Of a stretch of 64,000 bases of DNA, positions 53,501 through 63,829 are shown one piece after another. The notes below the pieces were generated by a model. It was not told the origin of the DNA. It searched no databases and was given only the letters and a program-made list of their open reading frames with translations. Source of the DNA: Hydractinia symbiolongicarpus (taxonomy: Eukaryota > Cnidaria > Hydrozoa > Anthoathecata > Hydractiniidae); contig NC_079881.1 in assembly GCF_029227915.1 (NCBI RefSeq), positions 2,294,001-2,358,000 on the forward strand, written 5' to 3'. A program made the position numbers and the translations under genes. The stretch's first letter is position 1, and every line of letters begins with the position of its first letter.

Positions 53501-55400
53501 GAAAGTCAATGAAATGTAATTTTGGAAACTGTCGCTATTTCTTCAGCGCGCAATAACGGCTAGGATTGGTCCCACAGTAAAAAATGACTTTTGTATTTTA
53601 ATTTTTAAACGAAGCGCTACCACAGCGCCCAGTGTAATCGCTGAGTTGCGGCAATCATGTCAAATTAAGAAGAATGTTATTTCTTGGGTCCAGTTGGCTC
53701 ACTTATCACATTTATAAGGTCACAGTCCAAAGTTAGTTCAATTAAGTTCCACAGTCAATCGTTTCACTGTTTAAGGCGATATAACTTAGTAATATCAGAA
53801 AGATATCACTAAATACATGTTGGTACGAATATTTGACGCAATCGTTGTAACTCAAACGGATTGATACCGCCAAGAAGTCAATGAAATGTAGGTTTTGAGT
53901 ATGTCTCTATTTCTTCAGCGCGAACTAACGGCTAGGACTGGTCCCACAGTAAAAAATGACTTAATTAACTGAATTTTTAAATAAAACGCCACCACAGCGT
54001 CCAGTGCAATCGCTGAGTTCCAGCAATCATGTCAAATTAAAAAGAATGGTACTTATTGTAGTCAAACTGGCTCATTTATCATATTCATAAGGTCACAGTC
54101 CAAAGTTAGTTCAATTAATTTCCACAGTCCATCGTTTCACTGTTAAAAGCGATATAACTTTGTTATATCGGAAAGATATCACTAAATACATGTTAGTACG
54201 AATATGTGACGCAACCGTTGTAACTCAAACGGATTGATACCGCCAAGAAGTCAATGAAATATAGTTTTTGAAGCTGTCTCTATTTCTTCAGCGCGTGCAA
54301 ACGGCCAGGATTGGTCCCACAATGAAAAAAGACTTATTTATCTAAATTTCTAAATGAAGCTTTACCACAGCGCCCAGTGCAATCGCTGAGTTCCAGCAAT
54401 CATGTCAAATTAGGAAGAATGTTACTTCTTGTAGTCAAACTGGCTCATTTATCACATTTATAAGGTCAAAGTCCAAAATCAGTTCAATTAATCCCACAGT
54501 CAAACGTTTCCTTGTTAAAAGCGATGCAACCTAGTAATATCCGAATACTATCGCTAAATACATGTGGGGACGAATATGTGACGCAACCGTTGAAACTCAA
54601 ACGGATTGATACCGTTAGAAAGTCAATGAAATGTAATTTTGGAAACTGTCGCTATTTCTTCAGCGCGCGATAACGGCTAGGATTGGTCCCACAGTAAAAA
54701 ATGACTTTTGTATTTAAATTTTTAAATGAAGCGCTACCACAGCGCCCAGTGTAATCGCTGAGTTGCGGCAATCATGTCAAATTAAGAAGAATGTTATTTC
54801 TTGGGTCCAGTTGGCTCACTTATCACATTTATAAGGTCGCAGTCCAAAGTTAGTTCAATTAAGTTCCATAGTCAATCGTTTCACTGTTTAAGGCGATATA
54901 ACTTAGTAATATCAGAAAGAAATCACTAAATACATGTTGGTACGAATATTTGACGCAATCGTTGTAACTCAAACGGATTGATACCGCCAAGAAGTCAATG
55001 AAATGTAGGTTTTATGTATGTCTCTATTTCTTCAGCGCGAACTAACGGCTAGGACTGGTCCCACAGTAAAAAATGACTTAATTAACTGAATTTTTAAATA
55101 AAACGCCACCACAGCGTCCAGTGCAATCGCTGAGTTCCAGCAATCATGTCAAATTAAGAAGAATGGTACTTCTTGTAGTCAAACTTGCTCATTTATCACA
55201 TTCATAAGGTCACAGTCCAAAGTTAGTTCAATTAATTTCCACAGTCCATCGTTTCACTGTTAAAAGCGATATAACTTTGTTATATCGGAAAGATATCACT
55301 AAATACATGTTAGTACGAATATGTGACGCAACCGTTGTAACTCAAACGGATTGATACCGCCAAGAAGTCAATGAAATATAGTTTTTGAAGCTGTCTCTAT
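50600..55400 (+). repeat. Family A zone VII: 3-monomer higher-order repeat (1,117 bp)
   Basis: Three monomer types cycle: one with 'gtaggttttgagtatg', one with 'atatagtttttgaagctg', and one with 'gtaattttggaaactg'. The first starts 'taggttttg' at 50,911, 52,027, 52,772, 53,889 and 55,006. The spacings are 1116, 745, 1117 and 1117, so three units are 3 monomers long and one is 2. Confidence 0.85.
52027..52771 (+). repeat. Zone VII shortened unit with a chimeric monomer
   Basis: Only two monomers (745 bp). The monomer at about 52,397 begins as the 'atatagtttttgaagctg' type. Within the next 40 bases it becomes 'tcgctatttcttcagtgcgcgataacggctagg…gacttttgtatttaaa', which is the body of the 'gtaattttgg' type. 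One monomer was thus lost by an exchange between two different monomer types inside the 'gtcKctatttcttcag' segment they share. Confidence 0.75.
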
Positions 55401-56339
55401 TTCTTCAGCGCGAAATAATGGCTGGGATTGGTCCCACAGTAGAAAATGACTTCTTTAACTTAATTTTTTATTAAAACGCTACCACAGCGCCCAGTGCAAT
55501 CGCTGACTTCCAGCAATCATGTCAAATTAAGAAAAATGTTACTTCTTGTAGTCAAACTGGCTCATTTATCACATTTATAAGGTCAAAGTCCAAAATCAGT
55601 TCAATTAAATCCCACAGTCAATCGTTTCACTGTTTAAAGCGATATAACTTAGTAATATCGGAAAGATATCACTAAATACATGTTGGTACGAATATGTGAC
55701 GCAATCGTTGTAACTCAAACGGATTGATACCGCCAAGAAGTCGATGAAATGTAGTTTTTGAGAATGTCTCTATTTCCTCAGTGCGTGCTAACGGCCAGGA
55801 TTGGTCCCACTGTAAAAAAAGACATATTTATCTAAATTTTTAAAGAAAGCGCCACCACAGAGCCTAATGTAATCGCTGAATTCCAGCAGTCATGTCAATT
55901 TAAGAAGAATGTTATTTCTTGGAGTCCAATTGGCTCAATTATCACATTTATAAGGTCGCAGTCCAGAAACAGTTCAAATAATTGCCAGAGTCAATCGTTT
56001 CACTGTTAAAAGCGATATAACTTAGTAATATCGGAAAAATATCATTAAATACATGTTGGTACGAATATGTTACGCAACCGTTGTAACTCAAACGGATTGA
56101 TACCGCCAAGAAGTCAATAAAATGTAGTTTTTGAAACTGTCTCTATTTCTTCAGCGCAAACTAACGGCTGGGATTGGCCCCACAGTTAAAAATGACTTAT
56201 TTAACTTAATTTTTAAATAAAACGCTACCTCAGCGCCCAGTGTAATCGCTGAGTTCCGGCAATCATGTCAAATTAAGAAGAATGATTTATCTTGGAGTGG
56301 CTCATTTATCACATTTATAAGGTCACAGTCCAGAATCAG
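55400..56339 (+). repeat. Family A zone VIII: border monomers next to family B
   Basis: About two and a half A monomers that fall outside the 3-monomer cycle. They carry private changes, such as 'ttttttattaaaacg' (about 55,463), 'gcctaatgtaatc' (about 55,861), 'aataattgccagag' (about 55,977) and a short deletion at about 56,290 ('cttggagtggctc' where others have 'cttggagtccaattggctc'). The last A sequence I can align is 'gtcacagtccagaatcag', ending at 56,339. Confidence 0.75.
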
Positions 56340-56369
56340 AATTTAATAATTTAATAACCAGAATTTAAT
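56340..56369. other. Junction of satellites A and B with AATTTAAT direct repeats
   Basis: The octamer AATTTAAT occurs at 56,340-56,347, again directly at 56,348-56,355, and a third time at 56,362-56,369, separated by 'aaccag'. The third copy overlaps the first bases of family B ('tttaatcgccgg' from 56,364). CCAGAAT is also repeated across the join, at 56,330-56,336 and 56,358-56,364. A normal A monomer would read 'attcccagagtcaatcg' here, so A's 'aatcg' and B's 'taatcg' form a microhomology at the switch. The pattern is consistent with template switching or slippage at the join; the mechanism is inferred. Confidence 0.75.
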
Positions 56370-57173
56370 CGCCGGCAAACGAAAACCCGCGACTTCCCGT
56401 AAATCCCGGACTCGGCCTGTATAGGCAAAAGTATACAAAGAAACTACCCAGGATGTAAACCCATTTCCCGAACGATTTTTTAAATTATTATGTCACCACT
56501 AAAGGCCATGAGACTTGTAGTTTTTAAAAATGTTTTCATTTTAGATGAGACGCTGAATAAAAGAAGTTTAATCGCCGGCAAACGAAAACCCGCGATTTCC
56601 CGTAAATCCCGGGCTTGGCCCGTATAGTCGAATGTATACAAAGAAAGTACCCTGTGAGTAAACCCATTTCCAAAACGATTTTTTAAATTATCTTTTCACC
56701 ACTAAAACGCATGAGACTTGCAGTTTTCAAAAATGTTTTCATTTTTGATGAGACGCTTAATGAAAGAGGTTTAATCGCCGGCAAACGAAAACCCGCGACT
56801 TCCCGTAAATCCGGACTCGGCCCGTATAGTCAAAAGTAAACAAAGAAAGTACCCAGGAAGTAAACTCATTTCCCGAACGATTTTTTAAATTATATTTTCA
56901 CCACTAAAACGCATGAGACTTGTAGTTTTCAGAAATGTTTTCATTTTTGATGAGACGCTTAATGAAAGTGGTTTAATCGCCGGCAAACGAAAACCCGCGT
57001 TTTCCGTAAATCCCGGGCTTGGCCCGTATAGTCGAATGTATACAAAGAAAGTACCCTGTGAGTAAACTCATTTCCAAAACGATTTTTTAAATTATCTTTT
57101 CACCACTAAAACGCATGAGACTTGCAGTTTTCAAAAATGTTTTCATTTTTGATGAGACGCTGAATAAAAGAAG
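56364..57173 (+). repeat. Family B 4-monomer block, copy 1
   Basis: Monomer types III-II-I-II. It recurs 1,590 bp later (57,954-58,763) with shared rare variants: 'ggcctgtataggc', 'aaactacccaggatg', 'cattttagatgag' and 'cccgcgttttccg'. The match ends at about 57,174, where type III follows here but type I follows in copy 2. Confidence 0.8.
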
Positions 57174-57376
57174 TTTAATCGCCGGCAAACGAAAACCCGC
57201 GACTTCCCGTAAATCCAAGACTCGGCCCGTATAGGCAAAAGTATACAAAGAAAGTACCCATGGTGTAAACTCATTTCCCGAACGATTTTTTAAATTATTA
57301 TTTCACCACTAAAGGCCATGAGACTTGTAGTTTTTAAAAATGTTTTCATTTTTGATGACACGCTGAATAAAAGAAG

Positions 57377-57548
57377 TTTAATCGCCGGCAAGACTTGGCC
57401 CGTATAGTCGATTGTATACAAAGAAAGTACCCTGTGAGTAAACTCATTTCCAATACATTTTTTAAATTATCTTTTCACCACTAAAACGCATGAGACTTGC
57501 AGTTTTCAAAAATGTTTTCATTTTTAATGAGACGCTTAATGAAAGAGG
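57377..57548 (+). repeat. Family B monomer with a 31-bp internal deletion
   Basis: 172 bp instead of 203. After 'tttaatcgccggca' it passes straight to 'agacttggcccgtatag', so most of the CCCG-box segment is missing. The remainder is of type II ('ccctgtgag'). It is the only B unit in the window with a large length change. Confidence 0.85.
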
Positions 57549-57953
57549 TTTAATCGCCGGCAAACGAAAACCCGCGACCTCCCGTAAATCCCGGACTCGG
57601 CCCGTATAGGCAAAAGTATACAAAGAAAGTACCCAGGGTGTAAACCCATTTCCCGAACGATTTTTTAAATTATTATTTCACCACTAAAGGCCATTAGACT
57701 TGTAGTTTTTAAAAATGTTTTCAATTTTGATGAGACGCTGAATAAAAGAAGTTTAATCGCCGGCAAACGAAAACCCGCGACTTCCCGTAAATCCGGACTC
57801 GGCCCGTATAGTCAAAAGTATACAAAGAAAGTACCCAGGGAGTAAACTCATTTCCCGAACAATTTTTTAAATTATCTTTTCACCACTAAAACGCATGAGA
57901 CTTGCAGTTTTCAAAAATGTTTTCATTTTTGATGAGACGCTTAATGAAAGAGG

Positions 57954-58763
57954 TTTAATCGCCGGCAAACGAAAACCCGCGACTTCCCGTAAATCCCGGA
58001 CTCGGCCTGTATAGGCAAAAGTATACAAAGAAACTACCCAGGATGTAAACCCATTTCCCGAACGATTTTTTAAATTATTATTTCACCACTAAAGGCCATG
58101 AGACTTGTAGTTTTTAAAAATGTTTTCATTTTAGATGAGACGCTGAATAAAAGAAGTTTAATCGCCGGCAAACGAAAACCCGCGATTTCCCGTAAATCCC
58201 GGGCTTGGCCCGTATAGTCGAATGTATACAAAGAAAGTACCCTGTGAGTAAACTCATTTCCAAAACGATTTTTTAAATTATCTTTTCACCACTAAAACGC
58301 ATGAGACTTGCAGTTTTCAAAAATGTTTTCATTTTTGATGAGACGCTTAATGAAAGAGGTTTAATCGCCGGCAAACGAAAACCCGCGATTTCCCGTAAAT
58401 CCGGACTCGGCCCGTAAAGTCAAAAGTATACAAAGAAAGTACCCAGGAAGTAAACTCATTTCCCGAACGATTTTTTAAATTATATTTTCACCACTAAAAC
58501 GCATGAGACTTGTAGTTTTCAGAAATGTTTTCATTTTTGATGAGACGCTTAATGAAAGTGGTTTAATCGCCGGCAAACGAAAACCCGCGTTTTCCGTAAA
58601 TCCCGGGCTTGGCCCGTATAGTCGAATGTATACAAAGAAAGTACCCTGTGAGTAAACTCATTTCCAAAACGATTTTTTAAATTATCTTTTCACCACTAAA
58701 ACGCATGAGACTTGCAGTTTTCAAAAATGTTTTCATTTCTGATGAGACGCTTAATGAAAGAAG
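57954..58763 (+). repeat. Family B 4-monomer block, copy 2
   Basis: Partner of 56,364-57,173 at an offset of 1,590 bp, that is eight monomers, one of which is shortened by 31 bp. Few single-base differences are seen, for example 'taaagtcaaaag' here against 'tatagtcaaaag'. Confidence 0.8.
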
Positions 58764-58906
58764 TTTAATCGCCGGCAAACGAAAACCCGCGACTTCCCGT
58801 AAATCCGGACTCGGCCCGTATAGTCAAAAGTATACAAAGAAAGTACCCAGGGAGTAAACTCATTTCCCGAACGATTTTTTAAATTATATTTTCACCACTA
58901 AAACGC

Positions 58907-58942
58907 ATGAGACTTGTAGTTTTCAGAAATGTTTTCATTTCT
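58907..58942 (+). repeat. Shared A/B block, example in a B monomer
   Basis: The stretch runs 'atgaga', 'ct', 'tgtagttttcag', 'aaatgtttt', 'catttct'. Against the A example, after 'atgaga', I count 25 matching bases, two C/T changes and two single-base gaps over 29 columns. Weaker likeness continues upstream ('caccactaaa' in B, 'caccaagaag' in some A monomers). Confidence 0.7.
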
Positions 58943-58965
58943 GATGAGACGCCTAATGAAAGTGG

Positions 58966-59168
58966 TTTAATCGCCGGCAAACGAAAACCCGCGATTTCCC
59001 GTAAATCCCGGGCTTGGCCCGTATAGTCGAATGTATACAAAGAAAGTACCCTGTGAGTAAACTCATTTCAAAAACGATTTTTTAAATTATCTTTTCACCA
59101 CAAAAACGCATGAGACTTGCAGTTTTCAAAAATGTTTTCATTTTTGATGAGACGCTTAATGAAAAAGG
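58966..59168 (+). repeat. Representative family B monomer, type II (203 bp)
   Basis: In order it contains the palindrome GCCGGC, the four-box CCCG segment, 'gtatagtcgaatg', the palindrome GTATAC, 'ccctgtgagtaaactc', the A/T run 'gattttttaaattat', 'caccacaaaaacgcatgag', 'ttgcagttttc', 'atgttttcattttt' and 'gatgagacgc', ending 'aatgaaaaagg' before the next unit. About 12 CpG dinucleotides are present. Confidence 0.9.
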
Positions 59169-59186
59169 TTTAATCGCCGGCAAACG

Positions 59187-59224
59187 AAATCCCGCGATTT
59201 CCCGTAAATCCCGGGCTTGGCCCG
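59187..59224 (+). other. Helically spaced CCCG boxes in a B monomer (example)
   Basis: Four CCCG words occur with successive spacings of 10, 9 and 11 bp: cccgcgattt, cccgtaaat, cccgggcttgg, cccg. Type II and IV monomers share this layout. Type I monomers read 'aaatccggactcgg' and lose the third box by a one-base deletion. Protein binding is not shown by the sequence. Confidence 0.65.
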
Positions 59225-59234
59225 TATAGTCGAA
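59221..59234 (-). other. CENP-B-box-like motif, one base short (example in family B)
   Basis: The motif reads CCCG-ta-T-agt-CGAA on the plus strand. The mammalian CENP-B box core, in the same orientation, is CCCG-nn-T-nnnn-CGAA, so the last spacer has three bases instead of four. It recurs in most type II and IV monomers. Type I has 'gtcaaaag' and loses CGAA. As it stands it does not meet the consensus. Confidence 0.35.
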
Positions 59235-59979
59235 TGTATACAAAGAAAGTACCCAGGGAGTAAACTCATTTCCCGAACGATTTTTTAAATTTTTTTTTTT
59301 AACCACTAAAACGCATTAGACTTGTAGTTTTCAAAAATGTTTTCATTTTTGATGAGACGCTTAATGAAAGAGGTTTAATCGCCGGCAAACGAAAACCCGC
59401 GATTTCCCGTAAATCCCGGGCTTGGCCCGTATAGTCGAATGTATACAAAGAAAGTACCCTGTGAGTAAACTCATTTCCAAATCGATTTTTTAAATTATCT
59501 TTTCACCACTGAAACGCAGGAGACTTGTAGTTTTCAAAAATGTTTTCATTTTTGATGAGACGCTTAATGAAAGAGGTTTAATCGCCGGCAGACGAAATCC
59601 CGCGATTTCCCGTAAATCCCGGGCTTGGCCCGTATAGTCGAATGTATACAAAGAAAGTACCCAGGGAGTAAACTCATTTACCGAACGATTTTTTAATTTT
59701 TTTTTACCACTAAAACGCATGAGACTTGTAGTTTCAAAAATGTTTTCATTTTTGATGAGACGCTGAATAAAAGTGGTTTAATCGCCGGCAAACGAAAACC
59801 CGCGACTTCCCGTAAATCCCGGGCTTGGCCCGCATAGTCGAATGTATACAAAGAAAGTACCCTGTGAGTAAACTCATTTCCAAAACGATTTTTTAAATTA
59901 TCTTTTCACCACTAAAACGCATGAGACTTGCAGTTTTCAAAAATGTTTTCATTTCTGATGAGACGCTTAATGAAAGAAG

Positions 59980-60990
59980 TTTAATCGCCGGCAAACGAAA
60001 ACCCGCGACTTCCCGTAAATCCGGACTCGGCCCGTATAGTCAAAAGTATACAAAGAAAGTACCCAGGGAGTAAACTCATTTCCCGAACGATTTTTTAAAT
60101 TATATTTTCACCACTAAAACGCATGAGACTTGTAGTTTTCAGAAATGTTTTCATTTCTGATGAGACGCCTAATGAAAGTGGTTTAATCGCCGGCAAACGA
60201 AAACCCGCGATTTCCCGTAAATCCCGGGCTTGGCCCGTATAGTCGAATGTATACAAAGAAAGTACCCTGTGAGTAAACTCATTTCCAAAACGATTTTTTA
60301 AATTATCTTTTCACCACTAAAACGCATGAGACTTGCAGTTTTCAAAAATGTTTTCATTTTTGATGAGACGCTTAATGAAAGAGGTTTAATCGCCGGCAAA
60401 CGAAAACCCGCGATTTCCCGTAAATCCCGGGCTTGGCCCGTATAGTCGAATGTATACAAAGAAAGTACCCTGTGAGTAAACTCATTTCCAAAACGATTTT
60501 TTAAATTATCTTTTCACCACTAAAACGCAGGAGACTTGTAGTTTTCAAAAATGTTTTCATTTTTGATGAGACGCTTAATGAAAGAGGTTTAATCGCCGGC
60601 AAACGAAATCCCGCGATTTCCCGTAAATCCCGGGCTTGGCCCGTATAGTCGAATGTATACAAAGAAAGTACCCAGGGAGTAAACTCATTTCCCGAACGAT
60701 TTTTTAATTTTTTTTTACCACTAAAACGCATGAGACTTGTAGTTTCAAAAATGTTTTCATTTTTGATGAGACGCTGAATAAAAGTGGTTTAATCGCCGGC
60801 AAACGAAAACCCGCGACTTCCCGTAAATCCCGGGCTTGGCCCGCATAGTCGAATGTATACAAAGAAAGTACCCTGTGAGTAAACTCATTTCCCAAACGAT
60901 TTTTTAATTTATTTTATTACCACTAAAACGCATGAGACTTGTAGTTTTCAAAAATGTTTTCATTTTTGATGAGACGCTGAATAAAAGAAG
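59980..60990 (+). repeat. Family B 5-monomer block, deletion derivative of the preceding one
   Basis: Types I-II-II-IV-II. The pairs 59,374/60,385, 59,577/60,588 and 59,777/60,788 match closely, including the 200-bp unit with 'ttttttaccac' and 'gtagtttcaaaaatg' and the unit with 'ggcccgcatag'. Confidence 0.75.
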
Positions 60991-62003
60991 TTTAATCGCC
61001 GGCAAACGAAAACCCGCGACTTCCCGCAAATCCGGACTCGGCCCGTATAGTCAAAGTATACAAAGAAAGTACCCAGGGAGTAAACTCATTTCCCGAACGA
61101 TTTTTTAAATTATTATTTCACCACTAAAGCCCATGAGACTTGTAGTTTTTTAAAAATGTTTTCATTTTTGATGAGACGCTGAATAAAAGAAGTTTAATCG
61201 CCGGCAAACGAAAACCCGGGACTTCCCGTAAATCCCGGACTCGGCCCGTATAGGCAAAAGTATGCAAAGAAAGTACCCATGGTGTAAACTCATTTCCCGA
61301 ACGATTTTTTAAATTATTATTTCACCACTAAAGGCCATGAGACTTGTAGTTTTTAAAAATGTTTTCATTTTTGATGAGACGCTGAATAAAAGAAGTTTGA
61401 TCGCCGGCAAACGAAAACCCGCGACTTCCCGTAAATCCGGTCTCGGCCCGTATAGTCAAAAGTATACAAAGAACGTACCCAGGGAGTAAACTCATTTTCC
61501 GAACGATTTTTTAAATTATTTTTTCACCACTAAATCGCATGAGACTTGTAGTTTTCAGAAATGTTTTCAATTTTGATGAGACGCCTAATAAAAGTGGTTT
61601 AATCGCCGGCAAACGAAAACCCCCGATTTCCCGTAAATCCCGGGCTTGGCCTGTATAGTCGAATGTATACAAAGAAAGTACCCTGTGAGTAAACTCATTT
61701 CCAAAACGATTTTTTAAATTATATTTTCACCACTAAAACGCATAAGACTTGTAGTTTTCAGAAATGTTTTTATTTTTGATGAGACGCTTAATGAAAGTGG
61801 TTTAATCGCCGGCAAACGAAAACCCGCGATTTCCCGTAAATCCCGGGCTTGGCCCGTATAGTCGAATGTATACAAAGAAAGTACCCTGTGAGTAAACTCA
61901 TTTCCAAAACGATTTTTTAAATTATCTTTTCACCGCTAAAACGCATGAGACTTGCAGTTTTCAAAAATGTTTTCATTTTTGATGAGACGCTTAATGAAAG
62001 AGG

Positions 62004-63017
62004 TTTAATCGCCGGCAAACAAAAACCCGCGACTTCCCGTAAATCCCGACTCGGCCCGTATAGTTAAAAGTATACAAAGAAAGTACCCAGGAAGTAAACT
62101 CATTTCCCGAACGATTTTTTAAATTATATTTTCACCACTAAAACGCATGAGACTTGTAGTTTTCAGGAATGTTTTCATTTTTGATGAGACGCTTAATGAA
62201 AGAGGTTTAATCGCCGGCAAACGAAATCCCGCGATTTCCCGTAAATCCCAGGCTTGGCCCGTATAGTCGAATGTATACAAAGAAAGTACCCAGGGAGTAA
62301 ACTCATTTCCCGAACGATTTTTTTAATTTTTTTTTTACCACTAAAACGCATGAGACTTGTAGTTTTCAAAAATGTTTTCATTTTTGATGAGACGCTTAAT
62401 GAAAGAGGTTTAATCGCCGGCAAAGGAAAACCCGCGATTTCCCGTAAATCCCGGGCTTGGCCTGTATAGTCGAATGTATACAAAGAAAGTACCCTGTGAG
62501 TAAACTCATTTCCAAAACGATTTTTTAAATTATCTTTTCACCACTAAAACGCATGAGACTTGCAGTTTTCAAAAATGTTTTCATTTTTGATGAGACGCTT
62601 ATTGAAAGAGGTTTAATCGCCGGCAAACGAAAACCCGCGATTTCCCGTAAATCCCGGGCTTGGCCCGTATAGTCGAATGTATACAAAGAAAGTACCCTGT
62701 GAGTAAACTCATTTCCAAAACGATTTTTTAAATTATCTTTTCACCACTAAAACGCATGAGACTTGCAGTTTTCAATAATGTTTTCATTTTTGATGAGACG
62801 CTTAATGAAAGTGGTTTAATCGCCGGCAAACGAAAACCCGCGATTTCCCGTAAATCCCGGGCTTGACCCGTAAAGTCGAATGTATACAAAGAAAGTACCC
62901 TGTGAGTAAACTCATTTCCAAAACGATTTTTTAAATTATCTTTTCACCACTAAAACGCATGAGACTTGCAGTTTTCAAAAATGTTTTCATTTTTGATGAG
63001 ACGCTTAATGAAAGAGG
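62004..63017 (+). repeat. Family B 5-monomer block (1,014 bp), copy 1
   Basis: Types I-IV-II-II-II. Its first four monomers recur at 63,018, 63,220, 63,424 and 63,627 (offset 1,014-1,015 bp). Shared rare strings are 'ggcaaacaaaaacccgcg', 'taaatcccgactcgg' and 'gacgcttattgaaag'. Confidence 0.8.
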
Positions 63018-63829
63018 TTTAATCGCCGGCAAACAAAAACCCGCGACTTCCCGTAAATCCCGACTCGGCCCGTATAGTCAAAAGTATACACAGAAAGTAC
63101 CCAGGAAGTAAACTCATTTCCCGAACGATTTTTTAAATTATATCTTCACCACTAAAACGCATGAGACTTGTAGTTTTCAGAAATGTTTTCATTTTTGATG
63201 AGACGCTTAATGAAAGAGGTTTAATCGCCGGCAAACGAAATCCCGCGATTTCCCGTAAATCCCGGGCTTGACCCGTATGGTCGAATGTATACAAAGAAAG
63301 TACCCAGGGAGTAAACTCATTTCCCGAACGATTTTTTTAATTTTTTTTTTTACCACTAAAACGCATGAGACTTGTAGTTTTCAAAAATGTGTTCATTTTT
63401 GATGAGACGCTTAATGAAAGAGGTTTAATCGCCGGCAAACGAAAACCCGCGATTTCCCGTAAATCCCGGGCTTGGCCTGTATAGTCGAATGTATACAAAG
63501 AAAGTACCCTGTGAGTAAACTCATTTCCAAAACGATTTTCTAAATTATCTTTTCACCACTAAAACGCATGAGACTTGCAGTTGTCAAAAATGTTTTCATT
63601 TTTGATGAGACGCTTATTGAAAGAGGTTTAATCGCCAGCAAACGAAAACCCGCGATTTCCCGTAAATCCCGGGCTTGGCCCGTATAGTCGAATGTATACA
63701 AAGAAAGTACCCGGTGAGTAAACTCATTTCCAAAACGATTTTTTAAATTATTATTTCACCACTAAAACGCATGAGACTTGCAGTTTTTAAAAATGTTTTC
63801 ATTTTTGATGAGACGCTTAATGAAAGAGG
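63018..63829 (+). repeat. Family B block, copy 2, four of the five monomers
   Basis: Types I-IV-II-II. The fifth, type II, monomer of copy 1 (62,815) has no counterpart; a type I unit starts at 63,830 instead. Private changes include 'atgtgttcatttt' and 'cgccagcaaacg'. Confidence 0.75.

Larger units (their letters stand above)
1..56339 (+). repeat. Satellite family A array (about 372-bp monomer, about 151 copies)
   Basis: Continuous head-to-tail array with no interruption seen. The anchor CAG in the context 'tttcttCAGcgcg' falls at 328, 700, 1072, 1444 and 1817, and the last at 56,152; 55,824 bp over 150 periods gives 372.2 bp. Each monomer carries the same ordered landmarks: ttcttcagcgcg, ggattggtcccacag, a run of A/T around 'atttttaaat', ctaccacagcgcccagtg, gctgagttccagcaatcatg, ggctcatttatcac, agttcaattaagt, aaaagcgata, aaatacatgt, gtgacgcaacc, aactcaaacgg and tgtagttttt. 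Monomers differ mainly at a few diagnostic sites (for example 'ttggtacg' versus 'ggggacg' after aaatacatgt, and 'aactaacgg' versus 'gataacgg' after cagcgcg). These sites let higher-order units be traced. Each member is AT-rich, with stop codons in all frames. Function is not visible in the sequence; a structural heterochromatin role is the usual expectation. Confidence 0.97.
58764..59979 (+). repeat. Family B 6-monomer block
   Basis: Monomer types I-II-IV-II-IV-II. Its first two monomers recur at 59,980 (offset 1,216 bp, six monomers) and its last three at 60,385 (offset 1,011 bp, five monomers). The following block therefore lacks the type IV monomer at 59,169. Rare shared strings include 'catttctgatgag' and 'gcctaatgaaag'. 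Confidence 0.75.

Noticed and set aside
1-56339. CRISPR array
   Set aside because: Repeats are hundreds of bases long and contiguous, with no short conserved repeat separated by unique spacers.
58739-58775. Hammerhead-ribozyme-like words 'ctgatgag' and 'gaaag' in some B monomers
   Set aside because: Most B monomers read 'tttgatgag', breaking the core. The bases between the two words do not pair into a stem II, and type III monomers have 'aataaaag' in place of the GAAA word. I also found no convincing stem I or cleavage-site arrangement.
59082-62483. Several similar minus-strand frames of 63-96 codons in family B
   Set aside because: They repeat because the monomer repeats, and they span monomer borders. 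Their lengths change with single-base indels between monomer types, and no known domain is visible.
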